This document shows, piece after piece, positions 37,853-45,852 of a DNA stretch of 64,000 bases (position 1 is its first letter; each line of letters opens with the position of its first letter). The position numbers and the translations under genes were made by a program. Source of the DNA: Indiicoccus explosivorum (lineage in GTDB: Bacteria > Bacillota > Bacilli > Bacillales_A > Planococcaceae); NCBI RefSeq assembly GCF_002167005.1, contig NZ_NHTN01000003.1, forward strand, positions 59,474 through 123,473, read 5' to 3'. The notes under the pieces are model-generated. The model had not been told where the DNA came from, did no database searches, and worked only from the letters and a program-made list of their open reading frames with translations.

Positions 37853-38971
37853 TCAGCAGCCGGCTGCTTCGAACGCTTCTTTCAGCCGGCCTGTGATATC
37901 TTCCAAATCCTCGATTCCGGCAGACAGGCGGACGAGATGTTCACTTATGCCGAGCGCTTCCTTTTCTTCCGCTGACAGTGCCCGGTGACTGGTGCTGTAC
38001 GGGTGTGAGACAGTCGTTTCCACACCGGCGAGCGTAGGGACCACCTTGATCCAGCCGAGAGAGCGGAAAAACGCCGCAACGTCCGCCTGTTCCGGCAGTT
38101 CGAAGGTCACCATGGCCCCTGCATCCGGGTGCCAGACCTTCATCCGGTTCCTGACGAATTCGGCGATTCCCTTGGCATTCCTGCACTGCGCGTTCATCCG
38201 CAGCGCCAAGGTCCGCACGCCTCTTGCAGTCAGCCAGGCTTCGAACGGGCTCAAGTTCAGCCCCATTCCGGTAATCCGCTCCTTAGCCGCACCGATGAGT
38301 TCTTCACTTCCAGTCAGTACGCCGGCCGTCACATCGCTGTGGCCGCCGAGATACTTCGTGGCGCTGTGGGCGACGAGGTCGGCGCCGGCTTCGTAAGGAC
38401 GGATGGTGTACGGAGTGGCGAATGTGTTATCGATCAGCAGCCGGACGCCGTAATACTTTTTCAGCTGCACCAGCACATCAATGTCTTCGATCCGCAAAAA
38501 TGGATTCGTGATCGATTCGCTGATCATCAGTTTAATCTCCGGGTGGTCCATCAATTTCTGCTCAATTTCCCCGGTATCCGCAAAATCAGCGAAATGGACC
38601 GTCACACCGAGCCGGCTCAGTTCATTTTTCAGGAGTGCCACCGTTCCGCCGTACACATCGCGGGCAGCCAGAAGATGATCCCCTTCACCGACGGCGGCCA
38701 GGATGCCGGCCAGAATCGCGCCTGTGCCCGAGGAAGCCGCCACACCTGCCGGGGCACCTTCAAGGCCGGCGACCGACTTTGCGAGCGTATCCGTATTCGG
38801 ATTGCCGTTCCGGGAGTACAGGTAAGATCCGTCCCCCTCGTAATAACCGTTCATCGCTTCGAGCGAGTCGAACGCGAATGCCGATGTCTGATAGACCGGC
38901 TGGACAAGCGGTTCGATCGTTCTTCCCTCGAGTGTTCCTCCATGTACTGTACGCGTCACAAAAGATTTCAT
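37853..38971 (-). CDS. PLP-dependent transsulfuration enzyme (cystathionine gamma-synthase/lyase type)
   Basis: A 372-residue Cys/Met metabolism enzyme. The PLP lysine is in SATKYLGGHSDVTAG. YSRNGNPNTDTLAKSVAGLEG, the substrate-binding block SESITNPFLRIEDID and the cofactor Asp in LLIDNTFATPY are present. Synthase, gamma-lyase and methionine-lyase members cannot be told apart here. The start MKSFVTRTVHGG is set by AGGAGGAAAA. The thioredoxin-like gene upstream and csbA downstream are close enough for one transcript. Confidence 0.88.
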   Translation of the reverse strand: MKSFVTRTVHGGTLEGRTIEPLVQPVYQTSAFAFDSLEAMNGYYEGDGSYLYSRNGNPNTDTLAKSVAGLEGAPAGVAASSGTGAILAGILAAVGEGDHLLAARDVYGGTVALLKNELSRLGVTVHFADFADTGEIEQKLMDHPEIKLMISESITNPFLRIEDIDVLVQLKKYYGVRLLIDNTFATPYTIRPYEAGADLVAHSATKYLGGHSDVTAGVLTGSEELIGAAKERITGMGLNLSPFEAWLTARGVRTLALRMNAQCRNAKGIAEFVRNRMKVWHPDAGAMVTFELPEQADVAAFFRSLGWIKVVPTLAGVETTVSHPYSTSHRALSAEEKEALGISEHLVRLSAGIEDLEDITGRLKEAFEAAGC

Positions 38972-38988
38972 CCATTTTCCTCCTGTCT

Positions 38989-39564
38989 TCATCCAGCGGT
39001 CAGTTCCCTAAGCATTTCCTCGTCCACCGGCCCTCTGATCTGTGTCTGGAGCCGTCCTTCTTCATCGATGAGAAACGTCGTGGGAATCGCAAGGACTCCG
39101 TATGTCTCGCTGACATTCCCCGATTCATCGAGCGGCACGGGGAATGTCATTTCATATTCTTCCACAAATTCCTGGATCTTATCCAGTCCGTCATCTTTAT
39201 CCGTCAAGTTGACAGCGAGTATCTCCACATCCGCCCCTTCAGGCAGCGATTCATAAAAATTCTGCATCTCCGGCATTTCCTTTTTACACGGTTCGCACCA
39301 GGAAGCCCAGAAATTCAGCACCACTTTCTGACCGCGGTAATCCGACAGCTTCACAGAATCCCCCGAAAGTGTTTCCAGTGAGAAGTCAGGCGCCAGCGCT
39401 CCCTGTTCAAGGTCTGCTCCACCGAATTCATCGAACGGCACTTCTGTTCCGAGGTCGTCAGCCGGGATCAGTTCGTTGCGTTCGAGCCTGTCCTGCACCA
39501 CACCGACCACAAAATAAATGATGAGACCCGCCAGCAGCAGAAGCGCCAATGTTTTTTTGATCAC
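38989..39564 (-). CDS. TlpA/ResA-like membrane-anchored thiol-disulfide oxidoreductase
   Basis: A 191-residue extracytoplasmic thioredoxin with an N-terminal anchor (IKKTLALLLLAGLIIYFVVG), an acidic linker and a thioredoxin domain. The active site is WASWCEPCKKEMP, followed by the cis-Pro in LAIPTTFLID and the central insert typical of ResA/TlpA. Partners could be cytochrome c apoproteins such as CccB, encoded 4 kb away, but this is inference. GTG at 39564 is 11 bases from GGAG in TTGGAGTGA; an ATG at 39594 is a possible alternative. It is followed closely by the PLP gene. Confidence 0.85.
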   Translation of the reverse strand: MIKKTLALLLLAGLIIYFVVGVVQDRLERNELIPADDLGTEVPFDEFGGADLEQGALAPDFSLETLSGDSVKLSDYRGQKVVLNFWASWCEPCKKEMPEMQNFYESLPEGADVEILAVNLTDKDDGLDKIQEFVEEYEMTFPVPLDESGNVSETYGVLAIPTTFLIDEEGRLQTQIRGPVDEEMLRELTAG

Positions 39565-39637
39565 AGCTCTGTTCACTCCAATCGTATCTATCATACGACA
39601 CATTCCGCCGCTATTCCACAGCGTTTCCAAAACAAAA

Positions 39638-39662
39638 ACCGGAAAGCGCGGGGCTTTCCGGT
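39638..39662 (-). terminator. Terminator after the M23 hydrolase gene
   Basis: ACCGGAAAGC and GCTTTCCGGT form a 10-bp stem, followed on the minus strand by TTTTTGTTTT. Confidence 0.85.
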
Positions 39663-39678
39663 CGGATTCCGTTTTTGA

Positions 39679-41064
39679 TTAGAATGATACGTAGTTAAGC
39701 GGGTTCACTGCATTCGTCCGGGCACCGTTCCATGAACCGATATGCAGTTCAAAGTGGAGGTGGGAACCGGTCGAGCGGCCTGTGCTGCCCATGCCGCCGA
39801 TATACTGGCCGCCGGAGACCGTCTGGCCCGGGCTGACGCCGATCGAGCTCAGATGGGCGTAAACCGTCGTATATTGCTGGCCGCCCACGGAATGGACGAT
39901 CATGATCATGTTGCCGTACGTACCCATCGGTCCGGCATGGACCACAACGCCGTCACGGGCTGCGGAAATCGGCGTTCCGATGCTGTTCGCCACATCGATC
40001 CCTTTATGGGATTCGAATCCGGCACCGATATTCCGGCCGCCGACACCTGAAGTGATGCGTCCGCTGGTCGGCGAGACCCAGCCACCGCCGCTGTATGCCG
40101 GTGCGACAGCTGCAGGTGCAGCCGCCACTGGTGCGCTTTGTTCTCTTGCTGAAGAAGACTGGGCTGCCGCCCGCTCCGCTGCAGCGCGCTCCGCTGCGGC
40201 GCGTTCAGCTGCCGCTTTTTCTGCTGCGGCACGTTCAGCTGCGAGACGGCGCTGCCGCTCTTCTTCCTGGCGGCGGGCGATTTCCGCAAGCCGTTCCTGT
40301 TCAGCGATGATCTTCTGTTCCAGGTCCGAACTCACTTCGACAGATTCCGCATGGGCCGCTTCCAGCTGGTTCTTCTCTTTTTTCAGGCGGGCCTGTTCAG
40401 CTTCCAGCTGTTTTTGGAGTCCAGCCATTTCCTTTTTCTGAGTATCCAATGAACCTTTCAGTGTGACAAGCTCGTTCCGGCGCTGTTCCTGCTCAGCCAG
40501 TTTCTGTTCCACCTGCGCTTTCTGTTCAGCGAGGAGTTCCTTGTCTTCCGCCTGCTGGCGCATGATTTCCCGGTCTGCTTCGATCAGGGTATTGACTGCG
40601 GAAACGCGGTCAATGAAGTCGACAAAGCTGTTTGCCCCCAAAAGGACGTCGATGTATTCCGCCGGTCCGCCGGTCTTCTGGATCGCACGGGCGCGCTCCT
40701 TAAGAAGGGCTTCCCGTTCAGCGATCTTCTGTTCCAGATCAGCGATCGATTTCTGCAGCGCCTCGATTTCGGTAGTCGTCTGGGCGATCTGCTCCTCCAC
40801 CGTTTTGATCTTGAGCTCCGTCTCCTGGATCTTGCCATTCAGTTCCTGGATCTGTGCCATGATCTTTTCGAGTTCGGACTGGTTCACGCTGATCTGATTC
40901 GCTTTATCGCTGATATCCGAACGGAGTTCCGCCTGTTTCTGTTCCGCCTGCTGCTGACGCTCTTTCAGTTCATTCAATGTGCTCGCTTCCGCGGCTGGAA
41001 GAAACATGCCAGCAGCCAGCAGAGAAGATAAACCGGTCACCATCCACTTTGATCTCGCCTTCAA
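39679..41064 (-). CDS. Exported coiled-coil M23 murein hydrolase (EnvC/PcsB-like)
   Basis: A 461-residue secreted protein. It has a signal peptide (MVTGLSSLLAAGMFLPAAEA), a long Gln/Glu-rich coiled coil with a break at GGPAEYIDVLLGANSF (residues about 30-275), an AERAAAEKAAA repeat, a Pro/Ala linker, and a LytM/M23 domain. Zinc ligands are in SHKGIDVA (HxxxD) and SHLHFELH (HxH), so the peptidase looks active. The arrangement matches EnvC/PcsB, which FtsEX controls. It lies 40 bases downstream of ftsX in one operon. TTG at 41064 gives a normal signal peptide and is about 9 bases from AAAGGGGA. Confidence 0.88.
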   Translation of the reverse strand: MKARSKWMVTGLSSLLAAGMFLPAAEASTLNELKERQQQAEQKQAELRSDISDKANQISVNQSELEKIMAQIQELNGKIQETELKIKTVEEQIAQTTTEIEALQKSIADLEQKIAEREALLKERARAIQKTGGPAEYIDVLLGANSFVDFIDRVSAVNTLIEADREIMRQQAEDKELLAEQKAQVEQKLAEQEQRRNELVTLKGSLDTQKKEMAGLQKQLEAEQARLKKEKNQLEAAHAESVEVSSDLEQKIIAEQERLAEIARRQEEERQRRLAAERAAAEKAAAERAAAERAAAERAAAQSSSAREQSAPVAAAPAAVAPAYSGGGWVSPTSGRITSGVGGRNIGAGFESHKGIDVANSIGTPISAARDGVVVHAGPMGTYGNMIMIVHSVGGQQYTTVYAHLSSIGVSPGQTVSGGQYIGGMGSTGRSTGSHLHFELHIGSWNGARTNAVNPLNYVSF

Positions 41065-41104
41065 ATTCCCCATTCCCCTTTCACAGTCATCCATTTATAT
41101 CTGT

Positions 41105-41989
41105 TTAAACTTTCAAGAATTTCCGTATCGACATGAAGCTGCCCCACACTCCGATGAATACGCCCATCAGCAGGATCAGTCCGTTCACCTGATAGATGAA
41201 CGGGGTGAAATCCAGGAGCTGGATCAGCTCGTCATTCAGCCGGGGCTGCGCGTATTCCGTGACATTATAGTAAAGCATCGTGACAAGTGCGATCGGGATG
41301 ATCGCTCCGAGGACGCCGAGCCACATCCCTTCTAAAATGAACGGGATCCGGACGAACCAGTTGGTCGCACCGACCAATTTCATGATTTCGATTTCGTGCC
41401 GCCTTGCCACGATCGTGATCCGGATCGTATTGGAAATGAGGAACATCGCCGTAAACAGGAGGGCCAGGATCAGGACGAGCCCGACATTCCGGCTGAGATT
41501 GAGGAAGCTGAACAGCTTTTCAATCTTCCCTTCCCCGTATTTGACATCTTCGATCCCTTCCAGAGCGGCGATCCCTTTCGCCACTGATGCCGTCTGCTGC
41601 GGATTTTCCGCTTTCACATAAAAGACGTCATACAGCGGGTTGCTCTGTTTGTAGAGGCTCAGTTCATCCCCGTAATCGGTGATGAGATCCTGGAGTTCCT
41701 CTTCTTTCGTGGAGAAATCGACCGACAGGACACCCGGCATTCCATTGATGGCTGTCTCGAGCGACTCGGTCGCCGCTTCATCGGCAGTCAAGGAGACGAA
41801 AACTTTGATTTCCACATCCCGCTCCAGATCGTCCGCCACTTTATTCAAGTTCATCATGATCAGGACGAATACCCCGACCAGGAGCAGCGTGACAGTGACG
41901 GCACTGACCGAGGCGAATGTCATCCAAGCGTTGCGTCCGAGGCTTTTGAAGCTTTCACGGAAATGCCTTGCAGTTGTTCTAGGCTTCAT
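41105..41989 (-). CDS. ftsX: Cell-division ABC transporter permease FtsX
   Basis: The membrane half of FtsEX, which transmits ATP hydrolysis to an extracellular murein hydrolase. The 294-residue protein has a first membrane segment (MTFASVSAVTVTLLLVGVFVLIMM), a large extracytoplasmic loop of about 100 residues that would contact the hydrolase, and three C-terminal membrane segments with IEIMKLVGATNWFVRIPFILEG. MKPRTTARHF is the start, behind GGAGGGGAT; it overlaps ftsE by 11 bases. Confidence 0.95.
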   Translation of the reverse strand: MKPRTTARHFRESFKSLGRNAWMTFASVSAVTVTLLLVGVFVLIMMNLNKVADDLERDVEIKVFVSLTADEAATESLETAINGMPGVLSVDFSTKEEELQDLITDYGDELSLYKQSNPLYDVFYVKAENPQQTASVAKGIAALEGIEDVKYGEGKIEKLFSFLNLSRNVGLVLILALLFTAMFLISNTIRITIVARRHEIEIMKLVGATNWFVRIPFILEGMWLGVLGAIIPIALVTMLYYNVTEYAQPRLNDELIQLLDFTPFIYQVNGLILLMGVFIGVWGSFMSIRKFLKV

Positions 41990-42665
41990 ATCCGTAATCC
42001 CCTCCAGCCGCATCCCGGACGATCAGTCCGTCCTCGATGGCGATGACCCGGTGACGGATCGTGTTGACGACTTCTTTATTGTGTGTAGCCATGATGATTG
42101 TCGTGCCCCGCGCATTGATCTGTTCGAACAGGTTCATGATGTCCCAGGATGTCTCGGGATCCAGATTTCCTGTCGGCTCATCGGCGATGACCACTTTCGG
42201 CACATTGACGATTGAACGCGCGATTGCGACGCGCTGCTGCTCACCGCCGGACAATTCAGCCGGCAGCATCTTCGCTTTATGCCGGAGACCGACAAGGTCC
42301 AGCACGTCCATGACCCGCTGCCGGATCGCTGCCGGAGATTCTTCGATCACTTCCAGGGCGAATGCGATGTTCTCGTAAACCGTCAGCCGCGGGAGGAGCT
42401 TGAAGTCCTGGAAGACTACCCCGATCTGACGGCGCAGATAAGGGACACGCTTCCGTTTCAGTTTCCCGAGACTCAGGCCGTTGACCGTAATTTTGCCGTC
42501 TGTCGGCTGTTCTTCACGGTAAATCATCTTGATGAACGTCGATTTTCCTGCACCGCTCGGCCCGACCACATAGACGAATTCTCCCTGTTTGATCTCGATG
42601 TTCACTCCGTTGAGCGCCACGATACCATTCGGATACTTTTTATAAATATTTTCAAATTGAATCAT
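41979..42665 (-). CDS. ftsE: Cell-division ATP-binding protein FtsE
   Basis: The 228-residue ATPase of FtsEX. Walker A is GPSGAGKST, the Q-loop VVFQDFKLLP, the signature LSGGEQQRVAIARSI, Walker B KVVIADEPTGNLDPE and the switch His in IIMATHNKEVV. The start MIQFENIYKKYPNG is set by a GGTGG site; upstream in-frame codons are not family-like. First gene of the ftsE-ftsX-M23 operon. Confidence 0.96.
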   Translation of the reverse strand: MIQFENIYKKYPNGIVALNGVNIEIKQGEFVYVVGPSGAGKSTFIKMIYREEQPTDGKITVNGLSLGKLKRKRVPYLRRQIGVVFQDFKLLPRLTVYENIAFALEVIEESPAAIRQRVMDVLDLVGLRHKAKMLPAELSGGEQQRVAIARSIVNVPKVVIADEPTGNLDPETSWDIMNLFEQINARGTTIIMATHNKEVVNTIRHRVIAIEDGLIVRDAAGGDYGYEA

Positions 42666-42907
42666 TGGGTTACCACCTATAATTAATCCGCTGAATTCAA
42701 TACATTCAAAACCAGCAGAATCATTATAACACTTGAAACCTCTCTTTTTATTACAGTTGTGTATCAATTCTGATTCAAAATTGCATCATTTTTAGGCCGT
42801 TTGTTCTAAGGTGATTCTTTTATATCGTGCCAATCGATTTATTTATTCTGTTTTATTCGACAAATAAATTGAATTCCCTCTTTTATATCACCAAGATTTT
42901 TCCATAC
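42666..42907. other. ftsE promoter region
   Basis: AT-rich gap. An extended -10, TGTTATAAT (TATAAT at 42723-42728 on the minus strand), lies about 58 bases upstream of ftsE with a weak -35. Otherwise I see nothing. Confidence 0.45.
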
Positions 42908-42929
42908 AAAAAACCGGCTTTCGCCGGTT
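42908..42929 (-). terminator. Terminator after cccB
   Basis: AACCGGC and GCCGGTT with a TTTC loop, followed by T6 on the minus strand; short but GC-rich. Confidence 0.75.
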
Positions 42930-42964
42930 ATTCCGCTCTGTTCGATGGAACCATGCCGCTTCAA

Positions 42965-43465
42965 TTATTTAAGGGTCGATAAGTACTGGGCCACTGCTTC
43001 CGCTTCTTCACCTGTGATGATTTCCGGCGGCATCGCCCCCGGTCCTTCATGGATGACCGTCAGAATTTCATCTTCCGTCAGTCTGGAACCGACATCGTTC
43101 AGTGCCGGGAAGTTCCCTGATCCTTCGAGGTCCTGGCCGTGACAGGATGTGCAGTTCTGCTGGATGATTTGTTCTGCATCGATAGCGGCCACTTCACCTT
43201 CCGCTTCCGAACCTTCCGCATCGTCTTCCGCAGGTTCATCTTCCGGCGCATCCGCTACAGGGACATCTTCACCTTCTTCACCTGCCGCTTCATCTCCGTC
43301 GATCGCTTCATCTTCCACCACTTCATCATCGATGACCTCTTCATCCCCGATTTCCGCTTCTTCCTCGTCGAGTGCATCCGCATCTGTGAAATCCGCTTCC
43401 TCTTCGCCGCATGCGCCGAGCAGGAGCGCCGTGCCGAAAAACGCAGCCATCAGCTGTTTTTTCAT
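42965..43465 (-). CDS. cccB: Cytochrome c-551 lipoprotein (CccB-like)
   Basis: A 166-residue membrane-tethered electron carrier. Lipobox LLGAC puts the lipid on Cys19. Residues about 20-100 form an extremely acidic Asp/Glu tether, then a class I haem domain with CTSCH and the distal Met in GAMPPEI. It would pass electrons to a terminal oxidase outside the membrane. The start is set by AAAAGGAGGG. The position between yvjA and ftsE is the same as in B. subtilis; the acidic tether is longer than I expect for CccB. Confidence 0.92.
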   Translation of the reverse strand: MKKQLMAAFFGTALLLGACGEEEADFTDADALDEEEAEIGDEEVIDDEVVEDEAIDGDEAAGEEGEDVPVADAPEDEPAEDDAEGSEAEGEVAAIDAEQIIQQNCTSCHGQDLEGSGNFPALNDVGSRLTEDEILTVIHEGPGAMPPEIITGEEAEAVAQYLSTLK

Positions 43466-43497
43466 TTCTTTCCCTCCTTTTGATCCGCGCGCAACTG

Positions 43498-44370
43498 TCA
43501 CGCGCGCTTAAAGCCTTCCCCAAGCACTTCGGAGGCATCGGAAACGATAACGAAAGCCTCCGGATCCACCCGCTTGATCACTTGCTTCAGGCGGGAAAAT
43601 TCCGTCTGGTGGACGACGACCATGATGATCGGCTTTTCCGATTCGGTATAGCCGCCGGTCGCCGTCAGCTTCGTTACGCCACGGTCGATATCCTCGAAGA
43701 CCGCATCACGGACGGCTTCTTGTCTATTAGTTATGATATACACCAATTTGGAACGGCCTAAACCCACTTGGACGAGATCGATCGTCTTAGTCGTCACGTA
43801 CAGGCCGATGAGCGCATAAAGGCCTTTCTCGATATCGAAGACGATGGCTGCCGACAGGACGATCAGGCCATCGATAAGCGCGACGCTCGTGCCGAGCGTG
43901 AACCCGGTATACTTCGTGATGATCTGAGCCGCCAGATCCGTACCGCCCGTCGAAGCCCCGCCCCGGAAGACGATTCCGAGCCCGAGCCCGACGCCGATCC
44001 CTCCGAACAGCGCACCGAGCAGCGGATTCAGCGTCCATGGTTCCCACGAATCCGTCAAATAAACGACGAACGGCAGAAAGACGGTTCCGACCGCTGTCTT
44101 GGCTCCGAACTGCTTACCAAGCAATACGACGCCGGATATAAACAGCGGGATATTGAACGCCCACTGGACGAACGCCGGCTCCCAGCCGAACAATCCGTAG
44201 AGCAGGGTGCTGATTCCGCTCACTCCGCCGGACGCCACTTCGTTCGGCAGCAAAAAGACATTGAAGGCAACGGCGACAAATGCCGATCCGAGCAGGACCA
44301 TGAGGTACTCGCCCGCCAACTTCGCGTGCGGATGCGGCTCCGGACGGTTCCTCCTGTTCTTTCGTTCCAT
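43498..44370 (-). CDS. yvjA: YitT/DUF2179 family membrane protein (YvjA-like)
   Basis: A 290-residue protein with five to six membrane spans (from GEYLMVLLGSAFVAVAFNVFLLP to YALIGLYVTTKTIDLVQVGL) containing RGGASTGGTDL, and a C-terminal DUF2179 domain (RGVTKLTATGGYTESEKPIIMVVVHQTEFSRLKQVIKRVDPEAFVIVSDASEVLGEGF). Function is unknown. It is the gene between prfB and cccB in B. subtilis (yvjA), and the same order is kept here. Confidence 0.9.
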   Translation of the reverse strand: MERKNRRNRPEPHPHAKLAGEYLMVLLGSAFVAVAFNVFLLPNEVASGGVSGISTLLYGLFGWEPAFVQWAFNIPLFISGVVLLGKQFGAKTAVGTVFLPFVVYLTDSWEPWTLNPLLGALFGGIGVGLGLGIVFRGGASTGGTDLAAQIITKYTGFTLGTSVALIDGLIVLSAAIVFDIEKGLYALIGLYVTTKTIDLVQVGLGRSKLVYIITNRQEAVRDAVFEDIDRGVTKLTATGGYTESEKPIIMVVVHQTEFSRLKQVIKRVDPEAFVIVSDASEVLGEGFKRA

Positions 44371-44508
44371 AGCTGTTCCTCATTTCACTTCAGTTTCAAA
44401 TCCCTGAACGAGTATAGCAGAGAGGTGACCGGTTGTGAACTTCACTCCAGCAGAGAGAGCGGATGAGACGGGCTGAAAACCGGGAAACCGGCATGACGGA
44501 GCCGGCCG

Positions 44509-44613
44509 CTCTTAATGTCGGATGGGAACCTTTTAATGTCGGATGGGAACCTTCTAATGTCGGATGAACTGCTTTTAATGTCGGATGGGAACCTTTTAAT
44601 GTCGGATAAGCCG
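44509..44613. repeat. Five-copy 21-bp direct tandem repeat
   Basis: Units at 44509, 44530, 44551, 44572 and 44593, each 21 bp, abut without spacers. The second and fourth copies are identical, the first differs by one base, and the third and fifth diverge in their last third. The plus strand reads MSDGNLL per unit. No ribosome-binding site supports a gene. It lies between the prfB terminator and yvjA. Confidence 0.95.
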
Positions 44614-44639
44614 CTCGCGACCCCTTTCCCCCGGAAAAT

Positions 44640-44663
44640 AAAAAAAGCGTCCGAGGACGCTTT
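44640..44663 (-). terminator. Terminator after prfB
   Basis: AAAGCGTC and GACGCTTT around CGAG, then seven T on the minus strand. Confidence 0.88.
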
Positions 44664-44694
44664 CCATACAAATCCTTTTTCCAGACGGCGCAGC

Positions 44695-45799
44695 TTAATC
44701 CATCCGTGAACGCAAGTAAGCATTGATGAAGCCGTCGATGTCGCCATCCATCACGGCCTGCAGGTTACCGGTCTCGTAATTCGTCCGGTGGTCCTTCACC
44801 ATGGAATACGGGTGGAAGACATACGAACGGATCTGGCTGCCCCAGCCGATCTCTTTCTGTTCGCCGCGGATTTCCGCCAGCTGGGCTTCCTGTTCTTCAA
44901 TCCGCATCGCATACAGTTTCGCTTTCAGCATCTGCATCGCTTTTTCGCGGTTTTTGATCTGGGACCGTTCCTGCTGGCAGGAGACGACAGCGCCCGTCGG
45001 GATATGGGTGATCCGGACGGCGGAGTCGGTCGTGTTGATGTGCTGGCCGCCGGCGCCGCTCGCGCGGTACGTGTCGATTTTCAGGTCCTCGCTCCGGATT
45101 TCGATTTCGATTTCTTCATTGAATTCCGGCATGACATCGATTGAAACGAACGACGTATGGCGGCGGCCGGAGGAGTCGAACGGCGAGATCCGGACGAGCC
45201 GGTGCACGCCTTTTTCGGCTTTCAGGTAGCCGTATGCATTATGACCTTTGAAATTCAGTGTCACTGATTTGATTCCGGCCTCATCACCCGGCAAGTAATC
45301 GAGCGTCTCGACTTTGAAACCGCGCTTCTCGCCCCACCGGGTGTACATCCGGAGCAGCATCGAGCCCCAGTCCTGTGATTCGGTGCCGCCCGCTCCCGGG
45401 TGCAGTTCGAGGATTGCGTTGTTTTTGTCGTACTCTTCGCTCAGGAGAAGCTGCAGTTCGAAATCATCGAGCTTTTGCGTGAACTCTTTCAGTTGGCTGC
45501 CGAGTTCTTCCTGCAGTTCCGCATCCTGTTCTTCCCGAAGGAGTTCGAGTGTCGTTTCCAGGTTTTCCTGGGTTTCCTCGAACCCGCGGTACGCGCCGAC
45601 CAAATCCTTCAGTCCGTTCAGTTCGGCGATGACTTTTTGCGCCGTTTCCTGGTCGTTCCAGAAATCGGGGTCGAGCATGAGTTCGTCAAGCTCCTGAATG
45701 CGTGCCTCTTTGTTTTCTAAGTCAAAGAGACCCCCTGTAGTCCGCCAGTTTCCCGGCTGTATTGTCCAATTCGTTCCGCACTTCCGCTAATTCCATCAT
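44695..45799 (-). CDS. prfB: Peptide chain release factor 2, with programmed +1 frameshift
   Basis: RF2 ends translation at UGA and UAA. Zero-frame translation starts at the ATG of 45799 behind GAGGAGG and meets TGA after 25 codons at 45722-45724. The site AGGGGG-TCT-CTT-TGA-C is the classic RF2 autoregulatory shift: an internal Shine-Dalgarno at 45731-45736 three bases before CTT. Slipping one base gives a 367-residue protein, the normal length. [16 protein letters not shown] holds the catalytic GGQ. Low RF2 favours the shift and thus more RF2. It follows secA by 53 bases. Confidence 0.97.
45721..45736 (-). promoter_or_regulatory. RF2 programmed frameshift signal
   Basis: Internal Shine-Dalgarno AGGGGG, then TCT, the slippery codon CTT and an in-frame TGA followed by C, in the exact order and spacing of the conserved prfB signal. 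Confidence 0.97.
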
Positions 45800-45852
45800 A
45801 TCTGTTCCTCCTCAAAAGTAAGCCCGAAGAGCCTCGGCTCTCCGGTGCCTTT

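Noticed and set aside
39902..40441. Ala/Ser-rich open frame opposite the M23 hydrolase coiled coil
   Set aside because: Arises from the AERAAA repeat and Glu/Gln codons on the other strand.
44509..44613. CRISPR array or small repeat-protein gene
   Set aside because: The 21-bp units abut without spacers, so it is not CRISPR; the MSDGNLL frame lacks a ribosome-binding site and spans only five units.
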